From the NCBI RefSeq assembly GCF_029892045.1, contig NZ_CP120368.1, positions 556,001-620,000 of the forward strand: DNA of 64,000 nt, written 5' to 3'. Numbering within the stretch: the stretch's first letter is position 1; each line of letters begins with the position of its first letter. This document shows positions 27,393 to 36,604 of this stretch, piece after piece. A program made the translations under genes and the position numbers. Below the pieces are notes generated by a model that saw nothing but the letters and a program-made list of their open reading frames with translations, searched no databases and was not told where the DNA came from. The DNA is from Sinorhizobium numidicum. GTDB taxonomy: Bacteria > Pseudomonadota > Alphaproteobacteria > Rhizobiales > Rhizobiaceae.

Positions 27393-29924
27393 ATGCGTAC
27401 ATCCAGATGGGCGGTTCTCGCCTATGTCGCGATCATTATCTTCGGATGCCTCGCGGCACTGCCGAGCGTTCTGACGCCGGCAATGAGGGAGCAATTCGCT
27501 TCCGTTCTGCCGTTCAAACCGGTCACGCTCGGCCTCGATCTCAAGGGCGGCTCGCATCTCGTGCTCGAGGTCGACGGCGCCGGCCTTCAGAAGGCAAGAC
27601 TCAATACGCTTCTCGACGACACGCGCCGGGTTCTTCGCGGCGAGCGTGTTTCGGCCTCGTCGGCGCGCATCAGCGGCAATACCGTGACAGTGAACGTTCC
27701 AGATGCTGCCGATCGCGAGAAGGTGCTGCCCAAGCTCCAGGAACTGGCCGCCCCCGTCGGCACGGTCGGCTTTGGCGGCTCCGCTCCCGAAGTTGAGGTG
27801 ACGACAAACGGCGATGTCGTTACGCTGGCGATGACGGAAGCGGGCCTTGCCGACCGCATGACCAAGGCGGTCGAGCAGAGCCTGGAGATCATTCGCAACC
27901 GTGTCGACGAGGTCGGCGTTGCCGAACCGTTGATCCAACGCATCGGCTCGAACCGTATCCTCGTCCAGCTTCCGGGTCTTCAGGACCCGACACGCCTTCG
28001 TGAACTGCTCGGCTCCACCGCGCAGATGAGCTTTCACATGCTCGATCAGACGGTCGATATCACGCAGCCTCCTCCACGCGGCGTCGACATCCTTCCCGGC
28101 GCCAATGACGGCAACAAATACCCGGTCGAAAGCCGGATCGCGATCTCGGGCGAGCGGCTGGATGATGCCAAGGTTGGCTTCGACCAGACGAACCAGCCGG
28201 TCGTGGATTTCTCCTTCGATTCGCTCGGCGCGCGCCAGTTCGCTGAAATCACTCGCGAAAACGTCGGCCGCCCCTTCGCCATCGTCCTTGACGGCAAAGT
28301 GCTGACGGCACCTGTCATCAACGAGCCCATCCTGGGCGGCCGTGGCCAGATCAGCGGCAACTTTACGGTCGACGAGGCAACGGTTCTTTCCGCGCTGCTG
28401 CGCTCCGGTGCGCTGCCGGCACCGCTCACCATCATCGAGGAGCGTTCGGTCGGGCCGAACCTCGGCAGCGATTCGATCCGCATGGGCCTCTACACCGGCC
28501 TTGCCGGCTTCGGCCTCGTCGTCGGGCTCATGATCGTTCTCTACGGCGCCTGGGGCCTGATCGCCAATGTCGGGCTGCTGCTTCACACGATCATGACCAT
28601 CGGCGTGCTCGGGATGATCGGCTCGACGCTGACCTTGCCCGGCATTGCCGGTATCATTCTCGGCATCGGCATGGCGGTCGACGCCAATATCCTTATCAAC
28701 GCGCGCATCCGAGAAGAAACCGAGGGGGGCGCCGGCGCAATGAAGGCGCTGGATGTCGGCTTCAACAAGGCCTACGCCACGATCATCGACTCCAACGTCA
28801 CCACCCTTGCCGGCACGGTGCTGCTGTTCTGGTTCGGCAGCGGTCCGGTCAAGGGCTTCGCGGTAACGATGATGCTCGGCATCATCATCTCGATGTTCAC
28901 GTCGGTGACTGTCGTCCGTCTGCTGATGCGCGAAGTCGTCGTTCGCCGCAAGATGAAGAAACTGGAGATCCCTTCGCTCTTCGGTCGTGTGCCGCATCTG
29001 CCGACCTTCTCCTTCATGAAGCGTCGCTTCCAGGCAATCGGCATGTCTGCCTTCCTGTCGATAAGCTCGGTCGTCCTGTTCTTCACGCCGGGGCTGAACT
29101 ACGGCATCGATTTCGTCGGCGGCATTCAGGTCGAAGCGGCGTCCAAGCAAAAGATCGAGCTGCCGACGCTCCGCCACGAACTCGAGGGGCTCAATCTCGG
29201 CGAGGTGGCGCTGCAGGATTTCGGTGGCGGTCAGTCGGTGCTGATCCGCGTGCAGCGCCAGCCGGGCGGTGAACAGGAACAGACCGTGGCGTTGAACCGG
29301 ATCAAGGATGCCGTGACGACCGCGATTCCGGGAGCGTCGCTGGAGCGCACCGAGGTTGTCGGTCCGACGATCAGCAGCGAGCTGGCACGCTCAGGCTTCC
29401 TGGCTGTCGGGCTCGCGATGGTGGCGATCCTGCTCTACATCTGGTTCCGCTTCGAATGGCATTTCGCCGTCGGCGCAATCGCCGTGCTGCTGCTCGATAT
29501 CACCAAGACGATCGGCTTCTTCGCTTTGACCGGGATCGACTTCAACCTGACGGCCATCGCGGCCTTGCTGACGATGATCGGCTATTCGGTCAATGACAAG
29601 GTGGTCGTCTACGACCGCATGCGCGAAAACCTGCGCAAGTACAAGTCGATGCCCTTCTCCGATCTCATCGACATGAGCATCAACCAGGTGATCGCGCGAT
29701 GCATCTTCACCTCGATGGCAACCGCTCTTTCGCTCGTGCCCATGGCGATCTGGGGCGGCGATGCCGTGCGCAGCTTCGCGTGGCCGATGATCTTCGGCGT
29801 CATCGTCGCCACCACCTCTTCGATCTATATCGGCGGGCCGATTCTCTTGTTCCTGAGCCGCTGGTGGAAGGATCGCGAAGCCAGCCGTTCCAGTGCGACT
29901 CAGGCGGGAACACCGACCGCCTGA
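27393..29924 (+). CDS. secDF: SecD-SecF fusion, Sec translocon accessory subunits
   Basis: An 843-residue protein in which SecD and SecF are fused, as in many Alphaproteobacteria and Bacillus. The SecD half starts with one span, then GLDLKGGSHLVLEVD, a large periplasmic domain and five spans including GMAVDANILINARIREE. The SecF half starts near residue 550 with GLNYGIDFVGGIQVE and ends with five more spans including SVNDKVVVYDRMREN. The complex uses the proton gradient to help pull secreted proteins through SecYEG. A terminator follows at 29991. Confidence 0.97.
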   Translation: MRTSRWAVLAYVAIIIFGCLAALPSVLTPAMREQFASVLPFKPVTLGLDLKGGSHLVLEVDGAGLQKARLNTLLDDTRRVLRGERVSASSARISGNTVTVNVPDAADREKVLPKLQELAAPVGTVGFGGSAPEVEVTTNGDVVTLAMTEAGLADRMTKAVEQSLEIIRNRVDEVGVAEPLIQRIGSNRILVQLPGLQDPTRLRELLGSTAQMSFHMLDQTVDITQPPPRGVDILPGANDGNKYPVESRIAISGERLDDAKVGFDQTNQPVVDFSFDSLGARQFAEITRENVGRPFAIVLDGKVLTAPVINEPILGGRGQISGNFTVDEATVLSALLRSGALPAPLTIIEERSVGPNLGSDSIRMGLYTGLAGFGLVVGLMIVLYGAWGLIANVGLLLHTIMTIGVLGMIGSTLTLPGIAGIILGIGMAVDANILINARIREETEGGAGAMKALDVGFNKAYATIIDSNVTTLAGTVLLFWFGSGPVKGFAVTMMLGIIISMFTSVTVVRLLMREVVVRRKMKKLEIPSLFGRVPHLPTFSFMKRRFQAIGMSAFLSISSVVLFFTPGLNYGIDFVGGIQVEAASKQKIELPTLRHELEGLNLGEVALQDFGGGQSVLIRVQRQPGGEQEQTVALNRIKDAVTTAIPGASLERTEVVGPTISSELARSGFLAVGLAMVAILLYIWFRFEWHFAVGAIAVLLLDITKTIGFFALTGIDFNLTAIAALLTMIGYSVNDKVVVYDRMRENLRKYKSMPFSDLIDMSINQVIARCIFTSMATALSLVPMAIWGGDAVRSFAWPMIFGVIVATTSSIYIGGPILLFLSRWWKDREASRSSATQAGTPTA

Positions 29925-29990
29925 TCGATTCTCGCAAACTTGGAATGGGACAAGGCTACAAAAAATCGCTTCGTTCCTTCCGGAAGAACC

Positions 29991-30021
29991 AGGGGCAGTC
30001 CGCGGAGGGCTGCCCCTTTTT
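29991..30021 (+). terminator. Rho-independent terminator after secDF
   Basis: The hairpin AGGGGCAG (29991-29998) pairs with CTGCCCCT (30010-30017), giving eight perfect base pairs and an 11-base loop, followed by a T run. It lies 67 bp after the secDF stop. Confidence 0.85.
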
Positions 30022-30182
30022 CGTCGGAAAGTGCTGTCTTTATAAGAGCCGTCCCTTGCAGGTCGATTCGCTGCCACCTAGATAGCGAATGGCTCCTGTC
30101 GGGGCAGGCAAACGGAATTGTTGCCAAGATGGTTCGAAGGGCGCAGCGAGGAGAATTATTTTTCGTCTCTGCGCATTTTGAA

Positions 30183-30211
30183 TTGACTAAATTGGTAGAC
30201 TATTCTAGTTT
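30183..30211 (+). promoter_or_regulatory. Candidate sigma-70 promoter for the 31-codon ORF
   Basis: TTGACT, 17 bases, TAGTTT. The -35 is close to the rhizobial CTTGAC and the spacing is right; the -10 is weak. GACTA is repeated at 30185 and 30197, within the spacer, and could be part of an operator. The predicted transcript would start about 80 bases before the small ORF at 30299. Confidence 0.35.
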
Positions 30212-30298
30212 GCAAATCATGAAACGGAGGAATCCGTTTCGCATTGTTCATGAAACCGCCGCGGCGCGATGCGCCGGGTACAGCCAAAGGAGAGTGAC

Positions 30299-30394
30299 AT
30301 GTCAGGAATCGTCTCGACCGCCGCTTTCTACGGCTCGCGTCCCTATTGTCGTGCAACAGTGAAACGTCTCATTCGCGCACTTTGCCGAATGTGA
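30299..30394 (+). CDS. 31-residue ORF, possible leader peptide
   Basis: The ORF starts at an ATG placed six bases after a strong AAAGGAGA site and encodes 31 residues, beginning MSGIVSTAAFYGSRPYC and ending RLIRALCRM. It is rich in Arg (five) with two Cys and no membrane segment. The ribosome site is much better than at most starts here, so translation is likely. It lies 78 bp upstream of the 68-residue gene, which fits a translated leader or attenuator, but a free-standing small protein is equally possible. Confidence 0.45.
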   Translation: MSGIVSTAAFYGSRPYCRATVKRLIRALCRM

Positions 30395-30472
30395 CCGTTC
30401 GAACTTCCCGAATTCACCTTTTGCCGAGAATCGAATGATCCGCGCCTCAGGGTGTGGAGGAGCGTTATTTAC

Positions 30473-30679
30473 ATGAGCAAGCAAGTTATCGAATATGGCG
30501 GCGAAGCCGTCGGTGTCGTCGTCCCTGATGAAGACCGGCTGAAGTTTCTGGCGGTGAAGTATCACGTCTGGGATCTGGACGCGCAGCGTTTCCGTTCGGC
30601 CGACGAAGCGCGTGCGGCGATACGGCATCTGCTCGCCGGCCAGGCCGCGCAAAATCGCCAGGCTGGCGCTGCGGCGTGA
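30473..30679 (+). CDS. Conserved small protein, unknown
   Basis: A 68-residue acidic to neutral protein without membrane segments, with the look of a compact alpha/beta domain (VIEYGGEAVGVVVPDEDRL, then VKYHVWDLDAQRFRSADEARAAIRHLL). GTGGAGGAG lies 11 bases upstream of the ATG. I do not recognise a family. The next gene is an Rrf2 regulator 318 bp away across two repeat elements, so it is probably in a separate transcript. Confidence 0.65.
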   Translation: MSKQVIEYGGEAVGVVVPDEDRLKFLAVKYHVWDLDAQRFRSADEARAAIRHLLAGQAAQNRQAGAAA

Positions 30680-30716
30680 CCTACTATGTTTCCCTAAGTC
30701 GGAGATGCCGCAAGTC

Positions 30717-30766
30717 AAAGTGCGACAGCGATCATTGTGCGTCTGAAAAGACGCACGACGCTGTAG
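30717..30766. repeat. Half RIME1 element
   Basis: The second RIME1 palindrome is well kept (AAAGTGCGACAGCG, inner GTGCGTC/GACGCAC, GACGCTGTAG). The first palindrome is only a decayed trace to the left (about 30688-30710). A further degenerate copy of the second palindrome appears near 30840-30875 (GATCCTGCGTC, GACGTACGACGGCGTG). The 30680-30997 space holds nothing else recognisable. Confidence 0.65.
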
Positions 30767-30997
30767 CCTTCGCCACAGTGCCCTCACTGCATGACTTCCT
30801 GGGACGACTCTGAACACGCGACTCAAATCGTGCTCGCTATGCGATCCTGCGTCTGGGAGACGTACGACGGCGTGATTCAACCTTCGCTTAGTTGTCGACC
30901 ATAATTGTGTATTGGCCGTGCATTTCTTGTGCTATTCGAGGTCAGTTTCGTGTGTTGGGAGGTTCCCGGCCGTTCGGGAACGAGGGAAGTTGTCGGA

Positions 30998-31453
30998 ATG
31001 CTGACGAAAAAAGGAAAGTACGGGCTGAAGGCCCTCGTCGATCTGGCGCGCCTCCAGCAAGGCGAAACCGCCTTCATCAATGAGATTGCATTGCGCAACA
31101 ACATTCCGAAAAAATTTCTCGATACGATTCTGCTCGAATTGCGCAACGCCGGCATACTGCGCTCGAAGAAAGGCCCGGGTGGCGGCTATTCATTGTCGCG
31201 TCCCGCTTCCGAAATATATATCGGCCACGTTATCCGAACGCTTGACGGCCCTCTTGCACCAATCCGCTGCGCCAGCCGCACCGCCTACGAAGTCTGCGAA
31301 GATTGCAGCGATCCGGAGACCTGTCGGGTCCGCATCTCGATGACAACCGTCCGCAACGCGATGGCATCGATACTCGATTCGATGACACTCGCTCAGTTTG
31401 CCGCCGACGGCGCGCCGCCTCTCGAAGCTGTTGTGGAAAAACGGGCAGGGTAA
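30998..31453 (+). CDS. Rrf2 family transcriptional regulator with clustered cysteines
   Basis: A 151-residue protein. The N-terminal winged helix-turn-helix is typical of Rrf2/IscR/RirA proteins (LTKKGKYGLKALVDLARL, INEIALRNNIPKKFLDTIL, GPGGGYSLSRP). Cys91, Cys100, Cys103 and Cys109 fall where IscR and RirA bind an Fe-S cluster, so iron, redox or sulfur sensing is likely. It is not the standard RirA sequence as I remember it, and the target genes are unknown. The ATG at 30998 matches the family; the frame is open upstream to 30905. It lies just before the capsule gene kpsF in the same direction. Confidence 0.87.
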   Translation: MLTKKGKYGLKALVDLARLQQGETAFINEIALRNNIPKKFLDTILLELRNAGILRSKKGPGGGYSLSRPASEIYIGHVIRTLDGPLAPIRCASRTAYEVCEDCSDPETCRVRISMTTVRNAMASILDSMTLAQFAADGAPPLEAVVEKRAG

Positions 31454-31650
31454 TCCGGCAGCGCCGCGCGTCTCAAATCGATTCGATGTAGAAATTGTTC
31501 AGTAGCCATTCGAAAATGTGACTGGTTGGAGCAAAAGCGGTTCTGCCAGGCTTGGTTTACCAAGAAAAAGGGCTTAACTGGCTCCCATACTTTCGCCAGT
31601 CGGCTGAGAAGCCGACCCATGGTTGATTTCACTTCAGAACTTAGGAAGCA

Positions 31651-32664
31651 ATGATGGGCTTGAGACATGTGAAGGCGGACGGGCACTCCAGCGCTGCGGT
31701 GCTGGAGTCGATCGGCAGGACGTTGACGACCGCGACCAATGGCATCAAGGCTCTGGCCGATCACCTGACGACGGATGAAACCTTCGCCCGCAATCTCGTT
31801 GACGCTGTCGAGCTGATCGGCGACGGCCAGGGCCGCGTCGTTGTTTCCGGCGTCGGCAAGAGCGGGCATATCGGCCGCAAGATCGCCGCAACCATGGCGT
31901 CCACCGGCACCTCCGCCTATTTCGTCCACCCGACGGAGGCGAGCCATGGCGATCTCGGCATGATTACCTCGCAGGATGCGTTGATATTGCTCTCCTGGTC
32001 GGGCGAGACGGCGGAGCTCGCCAACATGCTCACCTACGCCAAGCGCTTTAAAGTGCCGATCGTCTCGATTTGCTCCAACCGCGACAGCATCCTAGCCCGC
32101 AATTCCGATGTTGCGCTGGTGCTTCCGAAAGTGCCGGAAGCCTGCCCGCATGGCCTCGCTCCGACAACCTCAGCCATGCTGCAGCTCGCCGTCGGCGATG
32201 CGCTGGCGATAGCGCTCCTGGAGCGGCGCGGCTTCTCCGCCGAGGACTTCAAGACGTTCCACCCGGGCGGCAAGCTTGGTGCACAACTGCGCCTGGTCCA
32301 TGAACTGGCACATGTGGCCGAACAGGTGCCGCTGCTTGCCGTGGGCCGCCCGATGAGCGAAGCGGTCATCGAAATGTCGGCGAAGGGATTCGGCGTTGTC
32401 GGCATCGTCGACGAGGGCGGTATCCTCGTCGGCGTGATTACCGATGGCGACTTGCGCCGTCACATGGCCGGCGACCTGCTTTCCCAGTCGGTCGAAGAGG
32501 TGATGTCGCACAATCCGCGTGTTATCCAGGGCGATGTGCTTGCCAGTGCCGCCATGGAGTTCATGCAGGAGCACAAGGTCACGGTGCTGTTTCTTGTCGA
32601 CGAAGCCGGCGTGCCGGTCGGCATATTGCACATCCATGATCTGTTGCGTGCCGGCGTCGCCTGA
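31651..32664 (+). CDS. kpsF: D-arabinose-5-phosphate isomerase, KpsF/KdsD type
   Basis: A 337-residue protein. Residues about 40-185 form a SIS sugar-isomerase domain (VVVSGVGKSGHIGRKIAATMASTGT, HGDLGMIT, LLSWSGET, KTFHPGGKLG). Residues about 205-337 are two CBS domains (IVDEGGILVGVITDGDLRRH, FLVDEAGVPVGILHIHDLL). It converts ribulose-5-phosphate to arabinose-5-phosphate, the precursor of Kdo and Kdo-like sugars found in rhizobial K-antigens. In S. meliloti a kpsF copy (kpsF3) sits beside rkpJ, as here, but convergently. AGGA lies close before the ATG. Confidence 0.93.
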   Translation: MMGLRHVKADGHSSAAVLESIGRTLTTATNGIKALADHLTTDETFARNLVDAVELIGDGQGRVVVSGVGKSGHIGRKIAATMASTGTSAYFVHPTEASHGDLGMITSQDALILLSWSGETAELANMLTYAKRFKVPIVSICSNRDSILARNSDVALVLPKVPEACPHGLAPTTSAMLQLAVGDALAIALLERRGFSAEDFKTFHPGGKLGAQLRLVHELAHVAEQVPLLAVGRPMSEAVIEMSAKGFGVVGIVDEGGILVGVITDGDLRRHMAGDLLSQSVEEVMSHNPRVIQGDVLASAAMEFMQEHKVTVLFLVDEAGVPVGILHIHDLLRAGVA

Positions 32665-32706
32665 CGCTTTCGGATCGCATTTGGTGCTTTCGCGATCCGC
32701 TCTGAC

Positions 32707-34014
32707 TTACAAAGATAGGTTGCCGCTTCCCTTCACCGGTTTTCTCCGCGGTGGAGGATCAATGAAGGCGCCGGGCTCGTTGACACTGTTTCGGTGCAGC
32801 CGTTCTGCGATCGCCTCGGCGCCGGCCTCCGTTCCGGCGCTGGAATAGAAATTGCCGCGCACCTGTATGGAGTTGGCCATCAGCCTGAACATTGCCGCGC
32901 TCAAAGCCGGATCAGGCGGTTGCGGCCCCGTCCAGAACGTCTCGAGCGGCTGCTGGTCGGCAAGACCGGGAATATCGAAAACCGCCTCGCCAAGCACCTT
33001 CACCGGCCTTCCCTGTTTCAGGGCATGCAAGCCGGCGGTCGAGTTGACCGTGACGATGCCGGCGCTGCCTGCTGCCAGGAGGTCGAGGTTGCCGCCGTCG
33101 AGATAGACGACACGATCGCTAATGCCGAGCGTGGCTGCATCCGTGGAGATGATCCTGCGCCAGGGGACGAGGTTGTTGTCGAGGGGATGGACCTTGACGG
33201 CGAGCCTGCTTGCGGGCGGCGCGTGGCGGGTAAAGGAGACGAGGATGTCTCGAATCGCCTCCTTCTGACTGTTGAAGGGGGAGTGCGCCCGCAACTGATA
33301 ATCGGTCTCGAGTTGCAGCGGATAAACGAAATAGGAACAGCCCTTCGATAGGAGCGCGCGAATTGCGTCCTCCGCAACGCGTTGCTGGCGCTTGGCTGTC
33401 GCAAGGCGGGTCACCCAGCCGGCATATTCGGCCAGCGGATGAAAGATCCCATGCCGGCGATAGCCCGGGAAAAGAAACCAGAGGAAGACGTTCGGAAGAT
33501 TGTAGAGGAGGTCGTAGGCCGCTTCGGCGAGGAAGGTTTGCGCATAACGCCGCTGCCAGTCCGGCTCCGGCACGGCCGCTGCCGCCTGCAGGATCTGTTC
33601 GGGGTCAGTCGGAAAATGCGAGTTGGACGACATTCCGCCCCGTTCCAGCGTCAGCCAGTCGGGCCGCAGGTAACCCATCTCGACCACGAAAACAGAAATC
33701 CCAAGACGCCGGGCCGCTGCTAGGGCAGCCTGATGATAGGGGCGCTCTTCGCCAAGCAGGACCAAGTCGCTCACCGCATGGCGGCGGATAAACGCGTCCA
33801 CATAGGCGGGCCAATCCGAAATCGAGCCGCGGTAGTTGTGTGCGCTAGGGCGCCGCCAAAAGATCTGGTCGCCTGCATTGAGGTTGATGCGAAGACAGGC
33901 ATGGCCCCATGCCTCGAGGCGGGCGGCGATCTTAGTGAAGATCGGTGAGGACGGCCCTTGCAGAAACAGGAACGTCCGCCGCGGCAAGTGCTTGGTCGTG
34001 ATACCCGCTGTCAT
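32707..34014 (-). CDS. rkpJ: Capsule polysaccharide export/modification protein RkpJ (KpsS/LipB-like)
   Basis: A 435-residue cytoplasmic protein of the KpsS/LipB capsule family: FLFLQGPSSPIFTKIAARLEAWGH at the N-terminus, LVLLGEERPYHQAALAAAR, FLWFLFPGYRRHG, FVYPLQLETDYQLRAHSPF and, near the C-terminus, VTVNSTAGLHALKQGRPVKVLG. Family members are Kdo transferases that build the lipid-linked linker of group 2 capsules. The open frame extends to 34368 inside rkpI; the start at 34014 begins the homologous part. It is the last gene of the rkpA-G-H-I-J operon. Confidence 0.85.
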   Translation of the reverse strand: MTAGITTKHLPRRTFLFLQGPSSPIFTKIAARLEAWGHACLRINLNAGDQIFWRRPSAHNYRGSISDWPAYVDAFIRRHAVSDLVLLGEERPYHQAALAAARRLGISVFVVEMGYLRPDWLTLERGGMSSNSHFPTDPEQILQAAAAVPEPDWQRRYAQTFLAEAAYDLLYNLPNVFLWFLFPGYRRHGIFHPLAEYAGWVTRLATAKRQQRVAEDAIRALLSKGCSYFVYPLQLETDYQLRAHSPFNSQKEAIRDILVSFTRHAPPASRLAVKVHPLDNNLVPWRRIISTDAATLGISDRVVYLDGGNLDLLAAGSAGIVTVNSTAGLHALKQGRPVKVLGEAVFDIPGLADQQPLETFWTGPQPPDPALSAAMFRLMANSIQVRGNFYSSAGTEAGAEAIAERLHRNSVNEPGAFIDPPPRRKPVKGSGNLSL

Positions 34015-34037
34015 CGTGCAGAATTCCACCGTAGCTG

Positions 34038-35630
34038 CTATTGCAGCGTCTCCTTTTGCAGGTTGGCGTGCTGGAGCAGCGCGCGGAGCAGGTTCCATGG
34101 ATGCTCGTCCTGCGCTTGCTTCTGCATGTGCTGCGATGGCCGTGCCTTGGCGAGCGGAACGATGAAATAGTCCGTGCGCGGGTCGGGGAACGGATCCGCG
34201 AAAGACTTCAGAAGCGGGGCATGGTCGCCGTAGAAGACAAGCCAAACCGGACGGTCTTGTTTGTTGAGACCGTCGATCAGTTGCTTCAGCGCTGCGTCCG
34301 ATTGCTGCAGGATCGCGAGATAGATGTCCACAGGTTTGGTAAGCGTTCCGACACGGCCGGGCTCCCAAGGGCCGTGATTTGCCATCGAAGCGACGAAGAT
34401 GAAACCGCTTTCGTCTTCCGGCAGCTTCTGAACCTCGGCAAGCACCCTCGACGTGAGTGCAGCGTCGGAGACGTAGAGCCCGTCCTGGTCGGGTTGGTGA
34501 TCGAAGGCGTCGAGCATGGTGAGCTTGTCGAAGCCGAGGAGGGGCATCGCCTTGTGCCGTAGAAAAAATGTCCGATCATAGGGGTGGATGAAATGCGTAT
34601 GCCAGCCGGCACGCTTCAGCTTCCCCGGCCAAACGACGTCGGCGTAGTGGGCGGCGCGCAGATAGGGATAACTCGCGTCAACGTGAATATCGTCCGGCAC
34701 CAGCCCGCTCAATACGGCAAACTCGGTACGCAAGGTATACCCGCCCTCGAAAACATTGCTGAGGCGGCCCCACTGCACTGCCTGTTTGCGCAGCCGATCG
34801 ATGGTCGGCAGCTTAATCGAGTCGACGCCGAAATGCCGCATATCTATGAAGGATTCCGATTGCCAGACCACGATTAACGGCGTCTCCTCGTGGCCGATGA
34901 GATCGTGGACGACGGCCCGCAGGCGTTCGGAAAGTTCGGCGACGATTTTCTCGCGCTTCACTCCGAGCCAGATGATGAAGTGATAAACGACCGAGCCGAA
35001 TGTGCCGAAGCGAACCGTGTTCATCTTCACGTTCACCTTCTTCGTCAGACGCTGTACCAGGGTCGCGATCGGACGGTTGACCGGTCCATAGAAGAGTGAG
35101 CCCCAGGGGGCGCTGGCACCGAAGATCATCAGCACGATCCAGAGCAGCTTTTCGCTTTGCGGCAAGACGCTCGGCTCGAAATACATGTAGAGGCCCGAAA
35201 CGCCGAACACGTAAAGGAAGGCGACGATCCAGAACATGACGTTCAGCGATGTCGCATAGAAGATCGTCTTGTATTTGAAGACGTCCGCGACGAGAGCGAT
35301 ATCCGAGAAGACCAGCGGCTCGCGAATGAACTTGAATTTCGCGCGGGAGATGCCGGTGAAGATGATGAAGAAGCTCATCGTGCCGGCAGCCGCATAGAGC
35401 GGCCGCCAGGAAATCGCGAAGAACCCGGCAAAGACGAGCGCTATAACAGGCAGTCGGGCGAGAATGTCGATGATGTCCCGGCTACGCCCATAGGGGGATC
35501 TGTTCTTCTTGCGCTCGCGCTTAGGCAGGGCGAAACGATCCGTGAAAAAGATCACCCCGCAGGACAGCAGATAACACCCAAGCGTCAGCACCATCGGGTA
35601 GTCATGCAGATGGAATGGAAATAACGCCAA
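34038..35630 (-). CDS. rkpI: RkpI, membrane sulfatase-fold (LTA-synthase-like) protein
   Basis: A 530-residue protein. Residues 1 to about 215 have several membrane spans. The remainder is an alkaline-phosphatase-superfamily catalytic domain exposed outside: VVWQSESFIDM supplies the first metal ligand, GGYTLRTEFAVLSGL the nucleophile Thr region as in LtaS-type enzymes, and FYGDHAPLL the late Asp-His ligands. The fold suggests transfer of a phospho-group to a capsule or lipid carrier; the substrate is unproven. The first possible start is TTG at 35630 after AAAGG; an ATG (MVLTLG) lies 12 codons in. Confidence 0.85.
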   Translation of the reverse strand: MALFPFHLHDYPMVLTLGCYLLSCGVIFFTDRFALPKRERKKNRSPYGRSRDIIDILARLPVIALVFAGFFAISWRPLYAAAGTMSFFIIFTGISRAKFKFIREPLVFSDIALVADVFKYKTIFYATSLNVMFWIVAFLYVFGVSGLYMYFEPSVLPQSEKLLWIVLMIFGASAPWGSLFYGPVNRPIATLVQRLTKKVNVKMNTVRFGTFGSVVYHFIIWLGVKREKIVAELSERLRAVVHDLIGHEETPLIVVWQSESFIDMRHFGVDSIKLPTIDRLRKQAVQWGRLSNVFEGGYTLRTEFAVLSGLVPDDIHVDASYPYLRAAHYADVVWPGKLKRAGWHTHFIHPYDRTFFLRHKAMPLLGFDKLTMLDAFDHQPDQDGLYVSDAALTSRVLAEVQKLPEDESGFIFVASMANHGPWEPGRVGTLTKPVDIYLAILQQSDAALKQLIDGLNKQDRPVWLVFYGDHAPLLKSFADPFPDPRTDYFIVPLAKARPSQHMQKQAQDEHPWNLLRALLQHANLQKETLQ

Positions 35631-35743
35631 GCCGATACCTTTAAGCCATTTTACTGCGCCGACGCCGCCTCGGCACCAGGGCTTCTGTCCGACACTTAAA
35701 TCCTAACTTTCGCAGGCACAAGCACTGGCGGGCCGGTCGGCGA

Positions 35744-36547
35744 CTATGCTCCACCGCTGCGTGCGATCGCCCGGTCGAACCACCAGTTCACGAGCGGCCG
35801 GACCGCTGGCGCGAAACGGCCAAGTAGGAAAAGCGTCATGCCGAAATAGATTTCGAACCGCCGCCGGTCGATGCCCCGTACGATCCTCCTGGCGACCGCG
35901 TCGGCGGTCCAGGGTCGAACTGCCCCCATGACCGTGGCCGCTTCGGGCGGCCGCAACGAGAGTTCGCGCTCGAATTGCGGCGTTTCCGTATCGGGCGGAA
36001 AGCTCACCGAAACCTCGATGTTGTGGCGGCGCGCCTCGCTGCGCAGCGCCTGGGCAAAACCGTGCAGGGCAAACTTTGAGGCGCAATAGGCGGAGTAACC
36101 ATAGACGCCGAGGAGCCCGGCACCCGAGGAAATCATCACGATATGCCCGGTGCGCCGCCGCTTCATTTCCGGATAGACGGCGCGTACCGCATGTACAGTG
36201 CCTGAAAAGTTCGTCTCCATCTGGCGGCGGAAAGCCAGGCTTTGCATGTCCTCGAACGGTGCGGGCTCGACGATTCCCGCAGAGGTCACGAGAATGTCGC
36301 AGGGGCCGAAGGCCTCGATGCAGCGGGAAATCGCCGCCTCGACTTCTTCTTCTCTGGCGACATCGGCCGTCTCGATGCGGAGATGTTTGGCTTGCGCTCC
36401 ATGCCCTGCAACGAGCTTTTGTGCCGCCTGTTCCAGAACATCGCGGGAGCGCGCGATGAGCGAGAGCCGCGCGCCGCGGGCCGCGTAGATGGATGCGAGT
36501 GCCAGTCCTATGCCGCTGGAGCCGCCGGTAATGATCACGTGAGTCAT
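35744..36547 (-). CDS. rkpH: RkpH, short-chain dehydrogenase (3-ketosphinganine-reductase-like)
   Basis: A 267-residue classical SDR: NAD(P) motif GGSSGIG (residues 8-14), NNAG-equivalent SAG at 89-91, Ser in MISSGAG (140-141) and catalytic Y154/K158 in YCASK. The C-terminus is hydrophobic (MTLFLLGRFAPAVRPLVNWW), as in membrane-associated 3-ketodihydrosphingosine reductases. Together with the alpha-oxoamine synthase encoded next to it, it probably reduces a beta-keto-amine lipid. The spaces to rkpG (57 bp) and rkpI (113 bp) are short, consistent with one operon. Confidence 0.87.
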   Translation of the reverse strand: MTHVIITGGSSGIGLALASIYAARGARLSLIARSRDVLEQAAQKLVAGHGAQAKHLRIETADVAREEEVEAAISRCIEAFGPCDILVTSAGIVEPAPFEDMQSLAFRRQMETNFSGTVHAVRAVYPEMKRRRTGHIVMISSGAGLLGVYGYSAYCASKFALHGFAQALRSEARRHNIEVSVSFPPDTETPQFERELSLRPPEAATVMGAVRPWTADAVARRIVRGIDRRRFEIYFGMTLFLLGRFAPAVRPLVNWWFDRAIARSGGA

Positions 36548-36604
36548 GCCAGAAAACCCGGTTGCGGCCGCAGCACCACCCCGAAAACGCGTGGGTCAAA
36601 AGCC

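Noticed and set aside
27378..29177. 599-codon open frame opposite secDF
   Set aside because: It is antisense to an unmistakable SecDF; its Asp/His/Arg-rich composition is typical of shadow frames.
34015..34368. 118-codon extension of rkpJ to an upstream start
   Set aside because: It lies inside the rkpI coding region in another frame and looks like a shadow; KpsS-like sequence begins at 34014.
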